A stretch of DNA of 64,000 nt from Symbiodinium natans (GCA_905221605.1 CAJNDS010000127.1:1-64000); one strand, 5' to 3'. Positions 10,790-30,395 are shown, counted from the stretch's first letter. The notes: generated by a model from the letters alone, not told the origin. A program made the numbers and translations.

Positions 10790-13590
10790 AGCGAAGCTGA
10801 GTGAGAACCGAGAGTCGGGCAAACTGAAGACCGGACTCTAGCTCTGGGTGAATGAAACACGCCGGAGCGAGCAAGCCATGGCTCAGGCGGATAAGAAAAT
10901 GCACAAAGTCTACACCGGGTCCAAAAGTTGAAACTGAATCCGAACGGACTAGATGCACAAATCCGCCTGTCGAGCCAGCAGCTACACAGCAGGCGGGAGG
11001 GGGATGAACAGGCGGAACATGCTGTGCCGTTGCGCGCGGGCAGCAAACACACTTGTACACGTACAGCCACGTTTTAGACGCTTTCCAACAGCACGCACAA
11101 CCTGCTTTTTTGCACTTGTCTGAAATCTTCTGAACGTACAAAAAAAAATGCGGCGAATCGTGCCCCAAATTGAGGCTGTAAGACAGAAAATAACTGGCAC
11201 TGGAGACTCCAGCCGCTCCTTCTCACTCACTTCACAATCTTCTGTGACCGTCACACAGGAACTTGACTTTGGGTCGTTTAGAAGTCTAGAATCACTTTCT
11301 GACCTGTCTGTCGATGGACCCCTATGGAAACCTCATGCAGCCTCAAGCCTCAAATGAAGCACAGAGCCACCGAATGGGAAACCTGGAAGCTTCTCCAGTT
11401 CCAAAACTGAATGCTGACCTGAAAAACCAAGAATGGCCAGCTCCACGGAAAGACACGTGGCCTGGACTGTGGCTCAGGAAGAGTCCGACGGATCAAGGTT
11501 CAAGACCGGTGGCGGCAAAAAAACAGAAAAAGCGCAGCTTTGCATTCCGCATGTGCCGGCCAAAACACGCCTCTTCAGAGGAGAGGTTGCCTCCGTCCTT
11601 ACATGGCGGCATGTTTTGGAGAAGTGCTCTGCTTGAGGAAAACGGCCAGGGGCGATTTCTCTGGCAGCGAGGATGGACCTCGACTTCGTAATCATCCTCT
11701 TCGGGATGCTACCAGGATCTCGATCAACAGCCTGACAAAATGGTCCCTCAAGGCCTCTATGCACCTGGTGCAGGCTGTGAGAGGGAATCGGTGAGGGGTT
11801 ATGCCCTGGTAGCGAGGATGAAACCTCTGCTGTGTCCTCGCTGGGAGGATGCAACCTCCTAGGCTGCATCAGCCGGTGGTCCCAGCGAGGCTCTTCCATG
11901 ATGTTGCCAAGGGGTCTTGCCAACCCATCGTCTGCAAAGGAAGTTCGAACAGAACTTTCATGTCGATCAGAGCCTCGACAAAACAGCTGTCCATTGATTT
12001 AATTCGTGCACCAAAAGGCTCGCGAGCAGTGGGATGCTGGCATGATGGAGGTTACCCACCTCCTGACTTTTGCTGCTCAGGCTGGGGGAGTCCTGATCAA
12101 ACCAGCGAAAGAAAGAAACCAGCCGATTGAGGCTTGGGAAACCATAGTGCTCTCGGGTTCCCCAATCGCCACATCTAGGCTTGTGAGACGACGGTATTTG
12201 GGCATCCCCAAATACCCCCAGTTGTGCTCCCCTTGATCCCGGGGGTGGAGGTAGACGAAGTCCGCACCAGAAGCAGACCATAATGCACATCTGGAGGAAT
12301 GAACCATCCGGGGTGGGGCAAATCGGTGGCTTCGCACTGGGTTATTTTGTCTGTTGCCCATGCCCAGCTGACTTGGCTCAGCTGGCACTGTACTGCTGCA
12401 GCTGGACACAGCTGGCTCACTTGCATCAACAGCGCATCGCTCTTCTGCGAGGGCCTCTTGGCCACCGTGGCCCAGACAGCCCACAGGCCGATATCGTGCA
12501 CATGGCCAGCAGCCCCGCCGGCTCTGGTCCGCCTGACTTGCAAGCTCCCACTGGATGTCCGACCTCTTTGCCTTCAAGATCTTTGCTATGGACTTGCTGT
12601 TTTTTTCAGCATAATCAGCTCCGCGCCCAGGACATGCTGTCCCGCCTACTCAGCCAACAAGCAGAACATTTTAAGCAGGCCCTGTCCGCCTGCCAAGCTC
12701 AGCTTAGTACAGCCCACAATAACCTCAGCCTTGCCTGCCATGCCCTAACCCTTCCAAGGGACAACCTAGATAGCCTGGCCTTTCCTCCAAAATCAGAGCT
12801 AATGCGGATTTCCTTCACCTGCAGTCTGCCTTCGAGCCCATCCCCGCCCAGGTCAACACGACGCATGGCGTCCTGCCTTAAAACGCCCATCTTGCTACCC
12901 TAAGAACCCCCAGCCCAAATTCACCGTAAACTACTTGGCCCCCCTTACCTTAGGCCTTTGCCCTTTTCGCTCCCTGCCCAGGTGAACATCCGCAGCGCTT
13001 GTGGCATCAAGCGTCCCTCTTTGCCTGGCTTGTGCGGCGTGGGCCTGCAGAAAGCGGTGGCAGCATCTAAGCTGCGTGCTTAAAAGGTGAAGGGTGAACT
13101 TTAGAACGGAGTGCAGGCGTGTGCGGCTGTACAGTGCTAGGCGCAGTGTTGTGGCGCGCCTTAGCGCGGATCTGGGCCAATGCAAAACTGTGAGGGTTGC
13201 CGTTCACTTGTTGACTGGTGTACCGCCTTGGATTGCCGCAATCTGCCATGCTAGCCAGTCAAGCAGGCTTTGCCACGGATTTTTGCTCAGAGGGTCAATC
13301 AGCTAAGTGCACACTGCGGAGCGCGGAGCGGAGCATGCGCCTTACATTGCTTTGGATTCATTAGATGTGCACAAGACGGTTTTGCAGCATGCATTAACTT
13401 GTGAAATGTCAGGCCTTGTTTGCCTTTGTCGTGCAAGCAAAAAAAAATTTGTTAGTAAGGGGGAAGGAACCTGCGGCTCATGGACTGTTGGGAATTGCTG
13501 GGCTAATGTAAGCTCTTTTCCAACATGTTTAATTGAGCTGGACTGCGGAAGATTGATGATGGCCTTTTGCTGCTGTAACTAACACATACA
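10790..13590. other. Unassigned sequence
   Basis: No family is recognised on either strand. The longest plus-strand frame (12,283-12,903) has no recognisable domain beyond a short helical stretch near 12,640-12,740 that might be a coiled coil. Minus-strand frames at 11,474-11,923 and 12,077-12,577 look like eroded coding sequence but carry no motif I can name. Confidence 0.45.
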
Positions 13591-13598
13591 AGAATCTT

Positions 13599-13898
13599 TT
13601 GCAGTTTGATGGTTTCTTTGAAGATGAAGCTGGGGCTAAATCTACTGTGGAGAAATTTCTTGCTGGAAAAAGAACAGCAGGCAATATTGAAAACATTTCA
13701 AAGAAGGCGGCTTGCCGGTGGGCCATGCGGCACCTTCATTTCTTCAAGCTTCTGCGCTTGCTTGACCAAGAGAAAGGGGAGGCAGGCTGGACGATTGAAG
13801 CAGGATCTGTGGAGAAGTGTTTGTGCATTGAGCCGGCTAGGCGTTTAACTCGGTCTGGGCAGGAACCGCCGCAGTGCTGGGTAGTGCCGGAATACTGA
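13599..13898 (+). CDS. Possible exon of an unknown gene
   Basis: An open frame follows a good pyrimidine-rich acceptor (CTTTTGCAG). It begins FDGFFEDEAGAKSTVEKFL and is mainly alpha-helix-forming, with a basic segment and HLHFFKLLRLL. I do not recognise a family. It ends just before the FtsH duplication starts, so it may be the last exon of an upstream plus-strand gene or chance coding. Confidence 0.25.
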   Translation: MQFDGFFEDEAGAKSTVEKFLAGKRTAGNIENISKKAACRWAMRHLHFFKLLRLLDQEKGEAGWTIEAGSVEKCLCIEPARRLTRSGQEPPQCWVVPEY

Positions 13899-13963
13899 AC
13901 AGCTGTCTTGTGGCTGCATCCAGTTCCGCCCAGATGGCAAAGAACTGGGCCAGAGTGGCATAG

Positions 13964-17662
<3,699 letters not shown>

Positions 17663-17694
17663 TCGTAGGTGCTAAGCTCTAGAATTGGTGACAG

Positions 17695-20474
17695 TGGAAC
17701 ACAAGATGTGCCCAGCATTCCCGGATTTTCGGTGCCAGGTTTGCATGTGCCGACTGCCCCCGCCGCGGCTTCTGCGGCTCCACGCGTGCTGCACAGGGTG
17801 GCAAGGCTGCGCGCAGTGCCATTGCTCGCCTTGGATTGGCGACCCCCGAGGCCGAGAGCCGGGAGTCCACCAGCGAAGAGGTTCTGCGCCGAGTAAAGGA
17901 CATGGCTGCGGAGGCCTCCACGGGGGCCGCGCTGCCCGACACCGTGGTAAAGCACGCCGCAGTGCAGGTCCTCGCCGCCCTGGCCGCCACCGCAGCGCCG
18001 TTGGCGGCCAAGGCGGACGACGTGCCGGCGCTGCAGTCCATGGGGGCGCCGCAGATGCAGATGCAGCAACCCGCAGGAGGTGGCTTTGCACGGGTCACTG
18101 GCCGTGTGACCTACTCGCGGCTCCTCGAGTTCGTGGATGAGGGCTCCGTGAAGCGCGTGGACTTCTATGACCAAGGCCGAACGGCTGTCGCCACCGTCTC
18201 CGTGGGAGGTCGTGAGCAGCAGCTTGTTTGCGATCTGCCTGGGGCCACCACAGGCCTCATCGAGAAGCTCACGGCCAAAGGTATCTCCATCGAGGTTCAC
18301 CAGCCTGAGAAGCCAAACCCACTATTCAACGTGCTGGGTGATGTTGCGCTGCCGCTGCTGCTGATCGCTGGCCTGCTCTTCCTGCGCTCCCGTGCGCCGG
18401 GCGGCGGAGGCGGCATCCCGGGTTTCGGGAACCAGGGCCAGGCCAAGATCATGATCACGCCTGAGACCGGCGTGAAGTTCGAAGATGTGGCCGGTATCGA
18501 CGAGGCCAAGGAGGAGCTTATGGAGATCGTTGACTTCCTGAAGGCACCTGAGAGGTTTGTCAAGGTCGGTGCGAAGATCCCCCGCGGCGTGCTGCTGACG
18601 GGTCCCCCAGGCACCGGTAAGACGCTGATGGCGAAGGCCCTGGCCGGTGAGTCAGGCGTGCCGTTCATCCAATCATCTGCCTCTGAGTTCATCGAGCTCT
18701 TCGTGGGCGTCGGTGCCTCGCGCGTGCGAGACATTTTCAAGCAGGCCAAGGAGAAGGCGCCCTGCATCGTGTTCATCGACGAGATCGATGCCATCGGTCG
18801 CCAGCGCGGTGCCGGCATGGGTGGTGGCAACGACGAGCGCGAGCAGACGCTGAATCAGATCCTCACCGAGATGGATGGTTTCGAGGGCAACAGTGGCGTC
18901 ATCGTTGTTGCTGCCACCAACAGGCCTGTTGTCTAAACAAGAAGGCCGTTAATTACCACAGCTCGGACTTCTGCCGTTGTCTGGCTAGTGCGCATCAGTG
19001 CGCATCACCTGACCAGGTCTGACATCCTTGACAACGCCTTGCTACGCCCGGGCCGCTTCGACCGCCGGGTGCAGGTCGGCCTCCCGGACGTCAAGGGCCG
19101 TGCACAGATCCTTGAGGTCCATGTCAAGAACAAGAAGCTGGACGGTGAGATCACGCTGATGGACATCGCCAAGCGCACCGCCGGCTTTTCGGGCGCTGAT
19201 CTGGAGAACCTCATGAACGAGTCGGCGATCCTGGCCGCCCGGCGCAACAAGAAGGCCATCAGCATGGATGAGATCAACGACGCCACGGACCGGGTCATTG
19301 CTGGCCTTGAGGGCCGGGCTCTGCAGGAGAATGTTCAACAAGTATGAGGTGTTTTCGCTGCTCCTCTTCTCCTGTTTTGTTTCGTTGTAGATTCACAAAC
19401 AGATTCGCTCCACACAGGACAACGCAGCCAAGAAGCTCATCGCGTACCACGAAGCCGGACACGCCATTGTCGGCACCCTGCTTCCATACCACGACCCTGT
19501 CAATAAGGTGACCCTGATCCCACGCGGGCAGGCCAAGGGCCTCACCTGGTTCACGCCCGGTGAGGACCTGCAGCCATGAAGTGCGAGGGCACACGCCATC
19601 GTCTCGCAAGTTATTTCAAAGCGAGCAGTCGTAAAGTAGACACATGCAGACATGCCAGTTCAACAATCATGAGTCATGCCAAAGCTGCGCTGCGATCATT
19701 CGCGAGGACCAGAGCCTCATCTCGGCAGCGATGCTGAAGGCGCGCATTGCCGGTGCTTTGGGCGGACGTGCGGCCGAACAATTGGTTTTCGGAACCGACC
19801 AGGTGGGCTTTCTAAGCAAAAATGGTACTGTCACCTTGGTTCAGCGCCCCAACTTGTGCCACGCGGAATGGCTTCGTCCTGGGGCTAGGGTAGGATGGGT
19901 AGGATGGGTAGGACGTGTAGGATGGGTAGGGCGGGTAGGACGGGTAGGACCGGGTAGGACGGGTAGGACGGGTAGGAAAGCTCGGCAACATGCAAGTGCA
20001 TGTCTGCAGAGTGCTGCAGACAGGTTACCACTGGCGCCGGCGGCGATCTCCAGCAGGTTGAGCGCATGGCCCGAGTGAACGTCTCAGCTTGCAATGACGT
20101 CGGGTTTCGGGGTCTGATCAAGGATTGGCAGGCTACAATTGTGTCTGGTAGACATCATATCAAGATGTTCTGTCAGCTGTACCAAGGCCATGGTGACACA
20201 GTTTGGCATGTCAGATGTCGGTTCCCTTGCCATAGATGACGGTGGTTTCATGGGTCCCGATTACTCAGAAGAGCTGAGTGCAAAGATCGACATGGCCATC
20301 AAGGACATCTCTGATGATTGCTACCTCAATGCCCTTAGCATTCTGATGACCAACCGCGCATGCCTGGACCGCGTGGCGGACGAGCTGACGGAGCTGGAGA
20401 CCATGACAGGTGACCGCCTGCGCGAGATCATCGCTGAGTACGTAGACATCCCTGCAAAGCTTGCGGCTGTGTGA
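17695..20474 (+). CDS. Thylakoid FtsH metalloprotease, type B (FTSH2/8-like), copy 1
   Basis: This is the second FtsH module, in the same orientation 32 bp after the apparent stop of module A. Exons: 17,695 (or later)-18,923; 19,017-19,326; 19,418-19,564; 19,707-19,802; 20,024-20,074; 20,187-20,474. Together they give 2,121 nt, an exact multiple of three. Introns are GC-AG, GA-AG, GA-AG, GT-AG and GT-AG. The protein has a hydrophobic thylakoid-signal-like run ([14 protein letters not shown]), a lumenal domain, a membrane span ([14 protein letters not shown]), the AAA domain with GPPGTGKT, pore FVG and FIDEID, then HEAGH and [10 protein letters not shown] supplying the third zinc ligand. [15 protein letters not shown] and FGMSDVG are type B signatures, as is the C-terminal EYVDIP. 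The first in-frame ATG is at 17,902, inside the leader. No ER signal is visible, so the module may be expressed as part of an A-B polyprotein. Confidence 0.85.
19803..20023 (+). other. Intron of FtsH module B with 9-bp minisatellite
   Basis: This GT-AG intron runs from GTGGGC to GCAGACAG. It contains an array of about ten GGGTAGGAY units at 19,886-19,976. In copy 2 (28,275-28,511) the array is one unit shorter and a unique block of about 25 bp is inserted at 28,317-28,341, so this intron holds nearly all the length difference between the two copies. Confidence 0.85.
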
Positions 20475-21215
20475 GGCAAAAAGCATTGAAAGCGCTTGCC
20501 ATTCTCGGCAGGTACAGCTAGGTACGAATAGGTACGGATTAAGAATTCGTGGCATTCGAAGCAGTTCGGGGCTTCGCAACTTCAGGGCGTCGCTGTGGCA
20601 GTCAGCTTGGTTTTAACTCCGCCCAAACTGGCAGATCCTGCGTGTGCGCATGAGGTCCTCTTTCGAGGGACACTCGCAGGCATTTGACATGCCGTTTCGT
20701 TTCATTTTCTGACCAGCCAAACATGTACAGCTCACAAGCTCTCTCTGGTTTCGGAGTCGTGTTTCAGAAATTTTCGGCAGATGGTCACGAAGCCGCAGGC
20801 GAAGAATGTCGGCTGCCACATCTCATGTCGCAGTGTGGATAGCTGAGACCCTGGCTACTGCAAACGAGCCAAAAAGCATCGCATGCATCGCAAAGCCTCT
20901 AGAAAGGAATGAGTGACTGAGGACATACTCAATCGACAGGAAACGTGTTTCTCACCCTTTGGTGAACTCCTGGTAGAAGAGGTGGCGCTCGTAGTTCTAC
21001 TTGTCAGAAAAGGGAGAGAGAAGCGAATGAAGGACGCGCATAGTTTTACTTTAGAATCAAGTCGCACCACTTTGTTGTATTTTGATGAGTTGGTGCCGTG
21101 CATTCCCCTCTTGCTCGCAAGCTAACAAAACAAAATGGCAGTACTGGGCTTTCACCGCATTCCGGCAGAAACTAGATGAGCTCCAAACGTGTGAGAAGAT
21201 GCAGAGAATCTCAAA
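20475..21215 (+). other. Shared 3' flank of the FtsH unit, copy 1
   Basis: This 741 bp downstream of the module B stop is essentially identical to 28,963-29,703 in copy 2. It has short open frames on both strands but no family resemblance. It probably includes the 3' UTR; no polyadenylation signal can be assigned. Confidence 0.5.
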
Positions 21216-21400
21216 AGCAACATGAACTGGCTATAGCCCGATGCGTGAGAAACAGGTTTTGATGATGGATCATGAAGTGAGGGTTTTTGACATCGCACAG
21301 GGACCTGAACGAGCTCGTCCTGAACTCAACCCGGCTGATCATGACAATCAGATAGTCGGAAATGCAGCAACATGCATGTTTCAATTGGGACTTGGAGGGA
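21216..21400 (+). repeat. Diverged continuation of the duplication
   Basis: After the near-identical block ends, sequence here still aligns with 29,809-29,990. Both share CAACATGAACTGG, CGATGCGTGAGAAA, CATGAAGTGAG and AGCAACATGC. Identity is only roughly 75-80% by eye, and copy 1 lacks about 105 bp present in copy 2 at 29,704-29,808. Confidence 0.75.
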
Positions 21401-22435
21401 AGATCGACGAACGGGACGGTCTTGTTCCTCTCCTCCGGCTTGCGTCGATCAAACCCCTCTCCTGCTTTGGCCCATCTCTCGCTGCGGCCCATGGCCTTCT
21501 GCTGATCGAACGCCTTGTGATATGCAGCTGAGACGAACCTCTTCCTCCGGGCACTCCGGGTCATGTCGAGCAAGCGATCACCTGCCTTCCTCTTCCCCTT
21601 GCTGCCACCCCCTCTTGGCCTGGCTCTTGGCCTTCACGTGCTTCTTGGACTTCGTAGCCGTGCCTTCGGCACAATTGAAGACCATCGTCACCGGCATCGT
21701 GGACCCTCGGTGTCGGGGTCTCCTTTGGAACCAAGCATGAGCATCAACAGCTTGTGATGGGGTCCGGGCTTGGCAGTTGAGGGCTGAGGGTTCAAGGTGT
21801 TGTTGTTGAAGTGAAAATGTTGGCTTTCGGGCTTAGGCCTCCGGGTTTTTGGTTATCGGGTTTAGGCCTCGGGTTTTTCGGGCTAGGGGATTTAAAGGTG
21901 TCGGGATTGGGGCTCGGGTTTTAGGGGTTGAAGGTTAAGGGTTTAGGGTTTAGGGCTGAGGGTTTTTGGGGTTTAGGTGTTGAAGGTTTAGGGTCTAAGG
22001 TTCAGCCACTCAAAAACATATTCAATAATCACTCTCAAGGTCACTCGTTTCACTTTTGTGACCCTTCTCTCTAGCTTCAAGTATCCAAGTTTCAAGTCCC
22101 TCACTCAAGGTGGCCAGGATTCAGGTCAGCAAACCAAGAAGCCTCTCTCCCACTCCAGGTGGCTAGGGTTTGCTGTTCTTCTGCTGCTCGGCCTTCGTGT
22201 TGGCGGCCTGCATGGTCTTGATGAGCGTCTGTGGTTAAGGCTCTTGGCCTTGTCAGCATCTGTCCTTTGACATGGTGCAGACGACATTCAGTATTCAGCG
22301 GTTTTTGTTGCAGAGGGCTGCACGTAAACCGCTTGTGTTGTGTTGTGCACTCCATGGAAAGTACCATGGTTGAATATGATGTTGTTCTGTTACATGGGTT
22401 GAGTTTAGGTGGCTCAGGGACCCGTGGTCCGTGGT
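21401..22435. other. Spacer between FtsH copies
   Basis: This unique sequence between the two units has no recognised gene. It includes a GGGTTTAGG-rich block at about 21,830-22,000 and short open frames on both strands without family resemblance. Confidence 0.5.
21780..22010 (+). repeat. Degenerate TTTAGGG (telomere-like) array
   Basis: The array has many variants of GGGTTTAGG, GGGTTTTTCGGG and GGGTTGAAGG, with a best-preserved core of two to three TTTAGGG units near 21,940-21,955. TTTAGGG is the plant-type telomere unit also reported for dinoflagellates. Its interior position and divergence mark it as an interstitial relic or an independent minisatellite. Confidence 0.7.
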
Positions 22436-26134
<3,699 letters not shown>

Positions 26135-26166
26135 TCGTAGGTGCTAAGCTCTAGAATTGGTGACAG

Positions 26167-28962
26167 TGGAACACAAGATGTGCCCAGCATTCCCGGATTT
26201 TCGGTGCCAGGTTTGCATGTGCCGACTGCCCCCGCCGCGGCTTCTGCGGCTCCACGCGTGCTGCACAGGGTGGCAAGGCTGCGCGCAGTGCCATTGCTCG
26301 CCTTGGATTGGCGACCCCCGAGGCCGAGAGCCGGGAGTCCACCAGCGAAGAGGTTCTGCGCCGAGTAAAGGACATGGCTGCGGAGGCCTCCGCGGGGGCC
26401 GCGCTGCCCGACACCGTGGTAAAGCACGCCGCAGTGCAGGTCCTCGCCGCCCTGGCCGCCACCGCAGCGCCGTTGGCGGCCAAGGCGGACGACGTGCCGG
26501 CGCTGCAGTCCATGGGGGCGCCGCAGATGCAGATGCAGCAACCCGCAGGAGGTGGCTTTGCACGGGTCACTGGCCGTGTGACCTACTCGCGGCTCCTCGA
26601 GTTCGTGGATGAGGGCTCCGTGAAGCGCGTGGACTTCTATGACCAAGGCCGAACGGCTGTCGCCACCGTCTCCGTGGGAGGTCGTGAGCAGCAGCTTGTT
26701 TGCGATCTGCCTGGGGCCACCACAGGCCTCATCGAGAAGCTCACGGCCAAAGGTATCTCCATCGAGGTTCACCAGCCTGAGAAGCCAAACCCACTATTCA
26801 ACGTGCTGGGTGATGTTGCGCTGCCGCTGCTGCTGATCGCTGGCCTGCTCTTCCTGCGCTCCCGTGCGCCGGGCGGCGGAGGCGGCATCCCGGGTTTCGG
26901 GAACCAGGGCCAGGCCAAGATCATGATCACGCCTGAGACCGGTGTGAAGTTCGAAGATGTGGCCGGTATCGACGAGGCCAAGGAGGAGCTTATGGAGATC
27001 GTTGACTTCCTGAAGGCACCTGAGAGGTTTGTCAAGGTCGGTGCGAAGATCCCCCGCGGCGTGCTGCTGACGGGTCCCCCAGGCACCGGTAAGACGCTGA
27101 TGGCGAAGGCCCTGGCCGGTGAGTCAGGCGTGCCGTTCATCCAATCATCTGCCTCTGAGTTCATCGAGCTCTTCGTGGGCGTCGGTGCCTCGCGCGTGCG
27201 AGACATTTTCAAGCAGGCCAAGGAGAAGGCGCCCTGCATCGTGTTCATCGACGAGATCGATGCCATCGGTCGCCAGCGCGGTGCCGGCATGGGTGGTGGC
27301 AACGACGAGCGCGAGCAGACGCTGAATCAGATCCTCACCGAGATGGATGGTTTCGAGGGCAACAGTGGCGTCATCGTTGTTGCTGCCACCAACAGGCCTG
27401 TTGTCTAAACAAGAAGGCCGTTAATTACCACAGCTCGGACTTCTGCCGTTGTCTGGCTAGTGCGCATCAGTGCGCATCACCTGACCAGGTCTGACATCCT
27501 TGACAACGCCTTGCTACGCCCGGGCCGCTTCGACCGCCGGGTGCAGGTCGGCCTCCCGGACGTCAAGGGCCGTGCACAGATCCTTGAGGTCCATGTCAAG
27601 AACAAGAAGCTGGACGGTGAGATCACGCTGATGGACATCGCCAAGCGCACCGCCGGCTTTTCGGGCGCTGATCTGGAGAACCTCATGAACGAGTCGGCGA
27701 TCTTGGCCGCCCGGCGCAACAAGAAGGCCATCAGCATGGATGAGATCAACGACGCCACGGACCGGGTCATTGCTGGCCTTGAGGGCCGGGCTCTGCAGGA
27801 GAATGTTCAACAAGTATGAGGTGTTTTCGCTGCTCCTCTTCTCCTGTTTTGTTTCGTTGTAGATTCACAAACAGATTCGCTCCACACAGGACAACGCAGC
27901 CAAGAAGCTCATCGCGTACCACGAAGCCGGACACGCCATTGTCGGCACCCTGCTTCCATACCACGACCCTGTCAATAAGGTGACCCTGATCCCACGCGGG
28001 CAGGCCAAGGGCCTCACCTGGTTCACGCCCGGTGAGGACCTGCAGCCATGAAGTGCGAGGGCACACGCCATCGTCTCGCAAGTTATTTCAAAGCGAGCAG
28101 TCGTAAAGTAGACACATGCAGACATGCCAGTTCAACAATCATGAGTCATGCCAAAGCTGCGCTGCGATCATTCGCGAGGACCAGAGCCTCATCTCGGCAG
28201 CGATGCTGAAGGCGCGCATTGCCGGTGCTTTGGGCGGACGTGCGGCCGAACAATTGGTTTTCGGAACCGACCAGGTGGGCTTTCTGTGCAAAAATGGTAC
28301 TGTCACCTTGGTTCAGGCACATCCCCGAACCCCCCATTGAACGCCCCAACTTGTGCCACGCGGAATGGCTTCGTCCTGGGGCTAGGGTAGGATGGGTAGG
28401 ATGGGTAGGACGTGTAGGATGGGTAGGGCGGGTAGGACGGGTAGGACCGGGTAGGACGGGTAGGAAAGCTCGGCAACATGCAAGTGCATGTCTGCAGAGT
28501 GCTGCAGACAGGTTACCACTGGCGCCGGCGGCGATCTCCAGCAGGTTGAGCGCATGGCCCGAGTGAACGTCTCAGCTTGCAATGACGTCGGGTTTCGGGG
28601 TCTGATCAAGGATTGGCAGGCTACAATTGTGTCTGGTAGACATCATATCAAGATGTTCTGTCAGCTGTACCAAGGCCATGGTGACACAGTTTGGCATGTC
28701 AGATGTCGGCTCCCTTGCCATAGATGACGGTGGTTTCATGGGTCCCGATTACTCAGAAGAGCTGAGTGCAAAGATCGACATGGCCATCAAGGACATCTCT
28801 GATGATTGCTACCTCAATGCCCTTAGCATCCTGATGACCAACCGCGCATGCCTGGACCGCGTGGCGGACGAGCTGACGGAGCTGGAGACCATGACAGGTG
28901 ACCGCCTGCGCGAGATCATCGCTGAGTACGTAGACATCCCTGCAAAGCTTGCGGCTGTGTGA
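26167..28962 (+). CDS. Thylakoid FtsH metalloprotease, type B (FTSH2/8-like), copy 2
   Basis: This is the duplicate of module B. Exons: 26,167 (or later)-27,395; 27,489-27,798; 27,890-28,036; 28,179-28,274; 28,512-28,562; 28,675-28,962. Splice borders are conserved with copy 1, including the GC donor at 27,396 and the GA donors at 27,799 and 28,037. All catalytic motifs are present. One residue differs in the leader (Thr to Ala). The penultimate exon is only 51 nt. The mature protease predicted from both copies is identical, so any functional difference would come from expression or targeting. Confidence 0.85.
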
Positions 28963-29703
28963 GGCAAAAAGCATTGAAAGCGCTTGCCATTCTCGGCAGG
29001 TACAGCTAGGTACGAATAGGTACGGATTAAGAATTCGTGGCATTCGAAGCAGTTCGGGGCTTCGCAACTTCAGGGCGTCGCTGTGGCAGTCAGCTTGGTT
29101 TTAACTCCGCCCAAACTGGCAGATCCTGCGTGTGCGCATGAGGTCCTCTTTCGAGGGACACTCGCAGGCATTTGACATGCCGTTTCGTTTCATTTTCTGA
29201 CCAGCCAAACATGTACAGCTCACAAGCTCTCTCTGGTTTCGGAGTCGTGTTTCAGAAATTTTCGGCAGATGGTCACGAAGCCGCAGGCGAAGAATGTCGG
29301 CTGCCACATCTCATGTCGCAGTGTGGATAGCTGAGACCCTGGCTACTGCAAACGAGCCAAAAAGCATCGCATGCATCGCAAAGCCTCTAGAAAGGAATGA
29401 GTGACTGAGGACATACTCAATCGACAGGAAACGTGTTTCTCACCCTTTGGTGAACTCCTGGTAGAAGAGGTGGCGCTCGTAGTTCTACTTGTCAGAAAAG
29501 GGAGAGAGAAGCGAATGAAGGACGCGCATAGTTTTACTTTAGAATCAAGTCGCACCACTTTGTTGTATTTTGATGAGTTGGTGCCGTGCATTCCCCTCTT
29601 GCTCGCAAGCTAACAAAACAAAATGGCAGTACTGGGCTTTCACCGCATTCCGGCAGAAACTAGATGAGCTCCAAACGTGTGAGAAGATGCAGAGAATCTC
29701 AAA

Positions 29704-30395
29704 TAGTTCCATCAAGAAGCTGCAAGAAGCTCAATACCCCAGTAGGAACTTGGTCAATCTTGTAGTTGGTTTCGCAGTTGTCCGACCACATGTGCAGAAT
29801 CTACAAGGCTGCAACATGAACTGGCAATACTCCGATGCGTGAGAAATACTGCTTTGTCGTCAACATGAAGTGAGACAGGGTTCCTGACGCCACACAGACT
29901 TGAGCGAGCTCGTGCTGAACTCAGCCCGGCTCCTCATGACAAGCAGAAAGTCAGAAACACAGCAACATGCGTGTCTGTTGATGCAGTTTCGGATGATTAG
30001 GTTTCAGTGTGAAGAGTGGGATTGTAGGGGGGGATGGGGGGCTGGTCCGATCAAAGACTTTGAAAGGGTCGGCATGTCAGTTGGGGCCTGCATTTACAAT
30101 TTGGGGTATGTAGATGGGGTGCTGTAAGCAGAGTTGGCCGGTTCAAGTTGTCGGCTCGAGGTTGATTCAGTTCAGTTTCAGTTGGGACTTAGATTGAAGA
30201 TTGATGACTGACAAGTTCCCAGAAGCTCTCTTGCACATGGGTGCAGACATATATACGTATACTATTGATCTAATTTTAACGCTACGCGACCCGCCTCGGC
30301 CTGTCCCAGTGCATGGCGTAGGCTGCATGAGCAAGAAGCCGACGTGTCCTGAACCCCAAACATTCAGAATGACAACCCTAGCACGGCGTGGCAGA
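29704..30395. other. Right flank of the duplication, unassigned
   Basis: 29,704-29,808 is present only in copy 2, and 29,809-29,990 is diverged homology to 21,216-21,400. The remainder holds short open frames without family resemblance. Confidence 0.5.

Noticed and set aside
12283-12903. 206-residue plus-strand protein-coding gene
   Set aside because: It has no family resemblance or clear splice context and a composition typical of chance open frames.
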